In this document: in pieces, positions 61,644-64,000 of the stretch
Numbering within the stretch: position 1 is the first letter of the stretch
Layout: each line of letters begins with the position of its first letter
From: Phlyctochytrium arcticum
Lineage: Eukaryota; Chytridiomycota; Chytridiomycetes; Chytridiales; Chytridiaceae
Direction: 5' to 3'
Length of the DNA: 64,000 nt
NCBI GenBank assembly: GCA_025602905.1
Contig: JAHLKI010000031.1
Coordinates: 124,001 to 188,000 of the forward strand
Notes under the pieces: model-generated
Databases searched by the model: none
What the model saw: only the letters and a program-made list of their open reading frames with translations
What the model was told of the DNA's origin: nothing
Position numbers and translations under genes: made by a program

Positions 61644-62221
61644 TGTTGGAGAAACCCAAGCACCCCAAGCCGCCTGACACCAAACATACGCGTCGCTGCT
61701 CTTTGTACAGCAGTACCGTATATCATCGGAGATGGTGATCTTCGAGTGCTCTCACAAACCTGCCCGACAATCGCAAATTGGAAACTTGGAGATGCGTGGG
61801 TGTGTATGGGTATGGATGGCACCCTCGCACTTTACGTACTTTGGGTGGTATGGATGGCCGACGGGACGCAGGACGGGATGAGGTCGCATCTGAATGATAC
61901 TTCCCTGCCAGGCGACTGGTCAGAATATTTGGGGCAAGGGCCTTTGCCTAAAGGATGTAGGATCTATGTTGCTCGGCGCAGGTTGCATCATCTCATTCAG
62001 CGCATCTACCCAACTACCCGACCGGCCGCGCTCCCTCGCATTTGCACAACTACTGTACATCAAATTCGGATGCGGGTGCTGATTAGTGGGCACGTACTGG
62101 TAATGGCAGATGAGGAAGATTAGGCTTCTCCGTTCATCCTACTTCTGTTTGGAAAGTAATGATTGATTTGAATATTTACATGGCCGATTTAAAGGGCAAT
62201 ATGGGGCTCAGGGTACTGCAT
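61644..62221. other. Spacer; no supported gene
   Basis: Between the sorting-nexin start and the GALT stop. A 125-codon plus-strand open frame (61746-62123) has no recognisable content and is probably incidental. Confidence 0.4.
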
Positions 62222-63656
<1,435 letters not shown>

Positions 63657-64000
63657 TGTGTGTAGATTGACCTAAAGGGTTCTTTCCATTGGCCGGCAAT
63701 GCCATTATATTGCTCCTCTGAGTCTCTGAGGACAATTTTGCCTTGTACTTCTTGTACTTGGGCGGAACTTCATATGACTTGGAAAAGGCAAATGACAGTG
63801 GACGTTACACAAACTGACGTTTCCTCGTCGAATCCTGACAGATTTTGGGTTTGTACAGAAGTCCCGAAAAATGTTGGCACTAACAACAAGCACGACAATA
63901 CGGAGGGGTTTTCGACAGGTCCGCAAATGTGCGCTACTTTCCCACAAGGCAACGTCTGTCATCCAACGGAAGCTTAAGTCGACCGATGCGTCCCAGTTGC
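63657..64000. other. Right edge; promoter of GALT, nothing else supported
   Basis: The 344 bp to the window end contain short frames on both strands (for example 63699-63977) without recognisable similarity. The GALT promoter should lie here. Confidence 0.4.

Noticed and set aside
61746..62123. 125-codon plus-strand open frame before GALT
   Set aside because: Repetitive Met/Gly/Asp/Trp text without family resemblance; it lies in the promoter/3' region of two convincing minus-strand genes.

Overview
The window looks like nuclear DNA of a zoosporic (flagellated) early-diverging fungus, for example a chytrid-grade lineage. Genes are dense, lie on both strands and are cut by many short GT-AG introns, mostly 45-90 nt. 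A chitin deacetylase points to a chitinous wall. A complete CFAP57 (WDR65) gene, which encodes an axonemal protein, points to a motile flagellum. A plant-type NPSN Qb-SNARE fits an early branch. Exon boundaries were read by eye from splice signals plus reading-frame continuity, and for most genes the exon lengths sum exactly to whole codons.

Layout. 1-1.2 kb: a decayed transposon-type ORF interrupted by a 167-nt RecQ-helicase-like insert bounded by a 7-bp direct repeat. 1.6-10.1 kb: an endonuclease/exonuclease/phosphatase-fold protein, a leucine-rich-repeat protein, BUD22, an NPSN-type SNARE and transketolase. 10.4-20.3 kb: a small unknown gene, CFAP57, an FMP32/CCDC90-type mitochondrial protein, tRNA-Phe(GAA), a YbaK-domain protein and an eRF1-methyltransferase-like (HEMK2/MTQ2) gene. 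20.3-31.8 kb: ornithine carbamoyltransferase, chitin deacetylase, an alpha/beta hydrolase, a TM9SF (nonaspanin) protein, a 46-bp tandem repeat, a probable GPI-anchored protein and spermidine synthase. 32.3-45.4 kb: a CaMK-like kinase, a G-protein beta subunit, a V-ATPase proteolipid, a WBP2-like GRAM protein, RPF2, ZNHIT3 and a DEAH-box helicase. 45.5-64 kb: DPH6, NF-YB, a glomulin/ALF4-like protein, an N-terminal methyltransferase, ETF-alpha, an unrecognised coiled-coil membrane protein, a PXA-PX sorting nexin and galactose-1-phosphate uridylyltransferase.

The content is mostly housekeeping. Two loose themes stand out. One is ribosome/RNA/translation factors (BUD22, RPF2, ZNHIT3, the DEAH helicase, DPH6, HEMK2, the YbaK protein), several in divergent pairs only about 60-275 bp apart. 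The other is arginine/polyamine metabolism (OTC and spermidine synthase), although those two genes are 9 kb apart. The accessory part is small: the transposon relic at the left edge, a few gene-poor stretches and three genes I could not identify. The most unusual observations are the RecQ insert in the relic, the NPSN SNARE, an in-frame TAG that only a 21-nt intron would remove, and several protein-coding exons of 9-26 nt.
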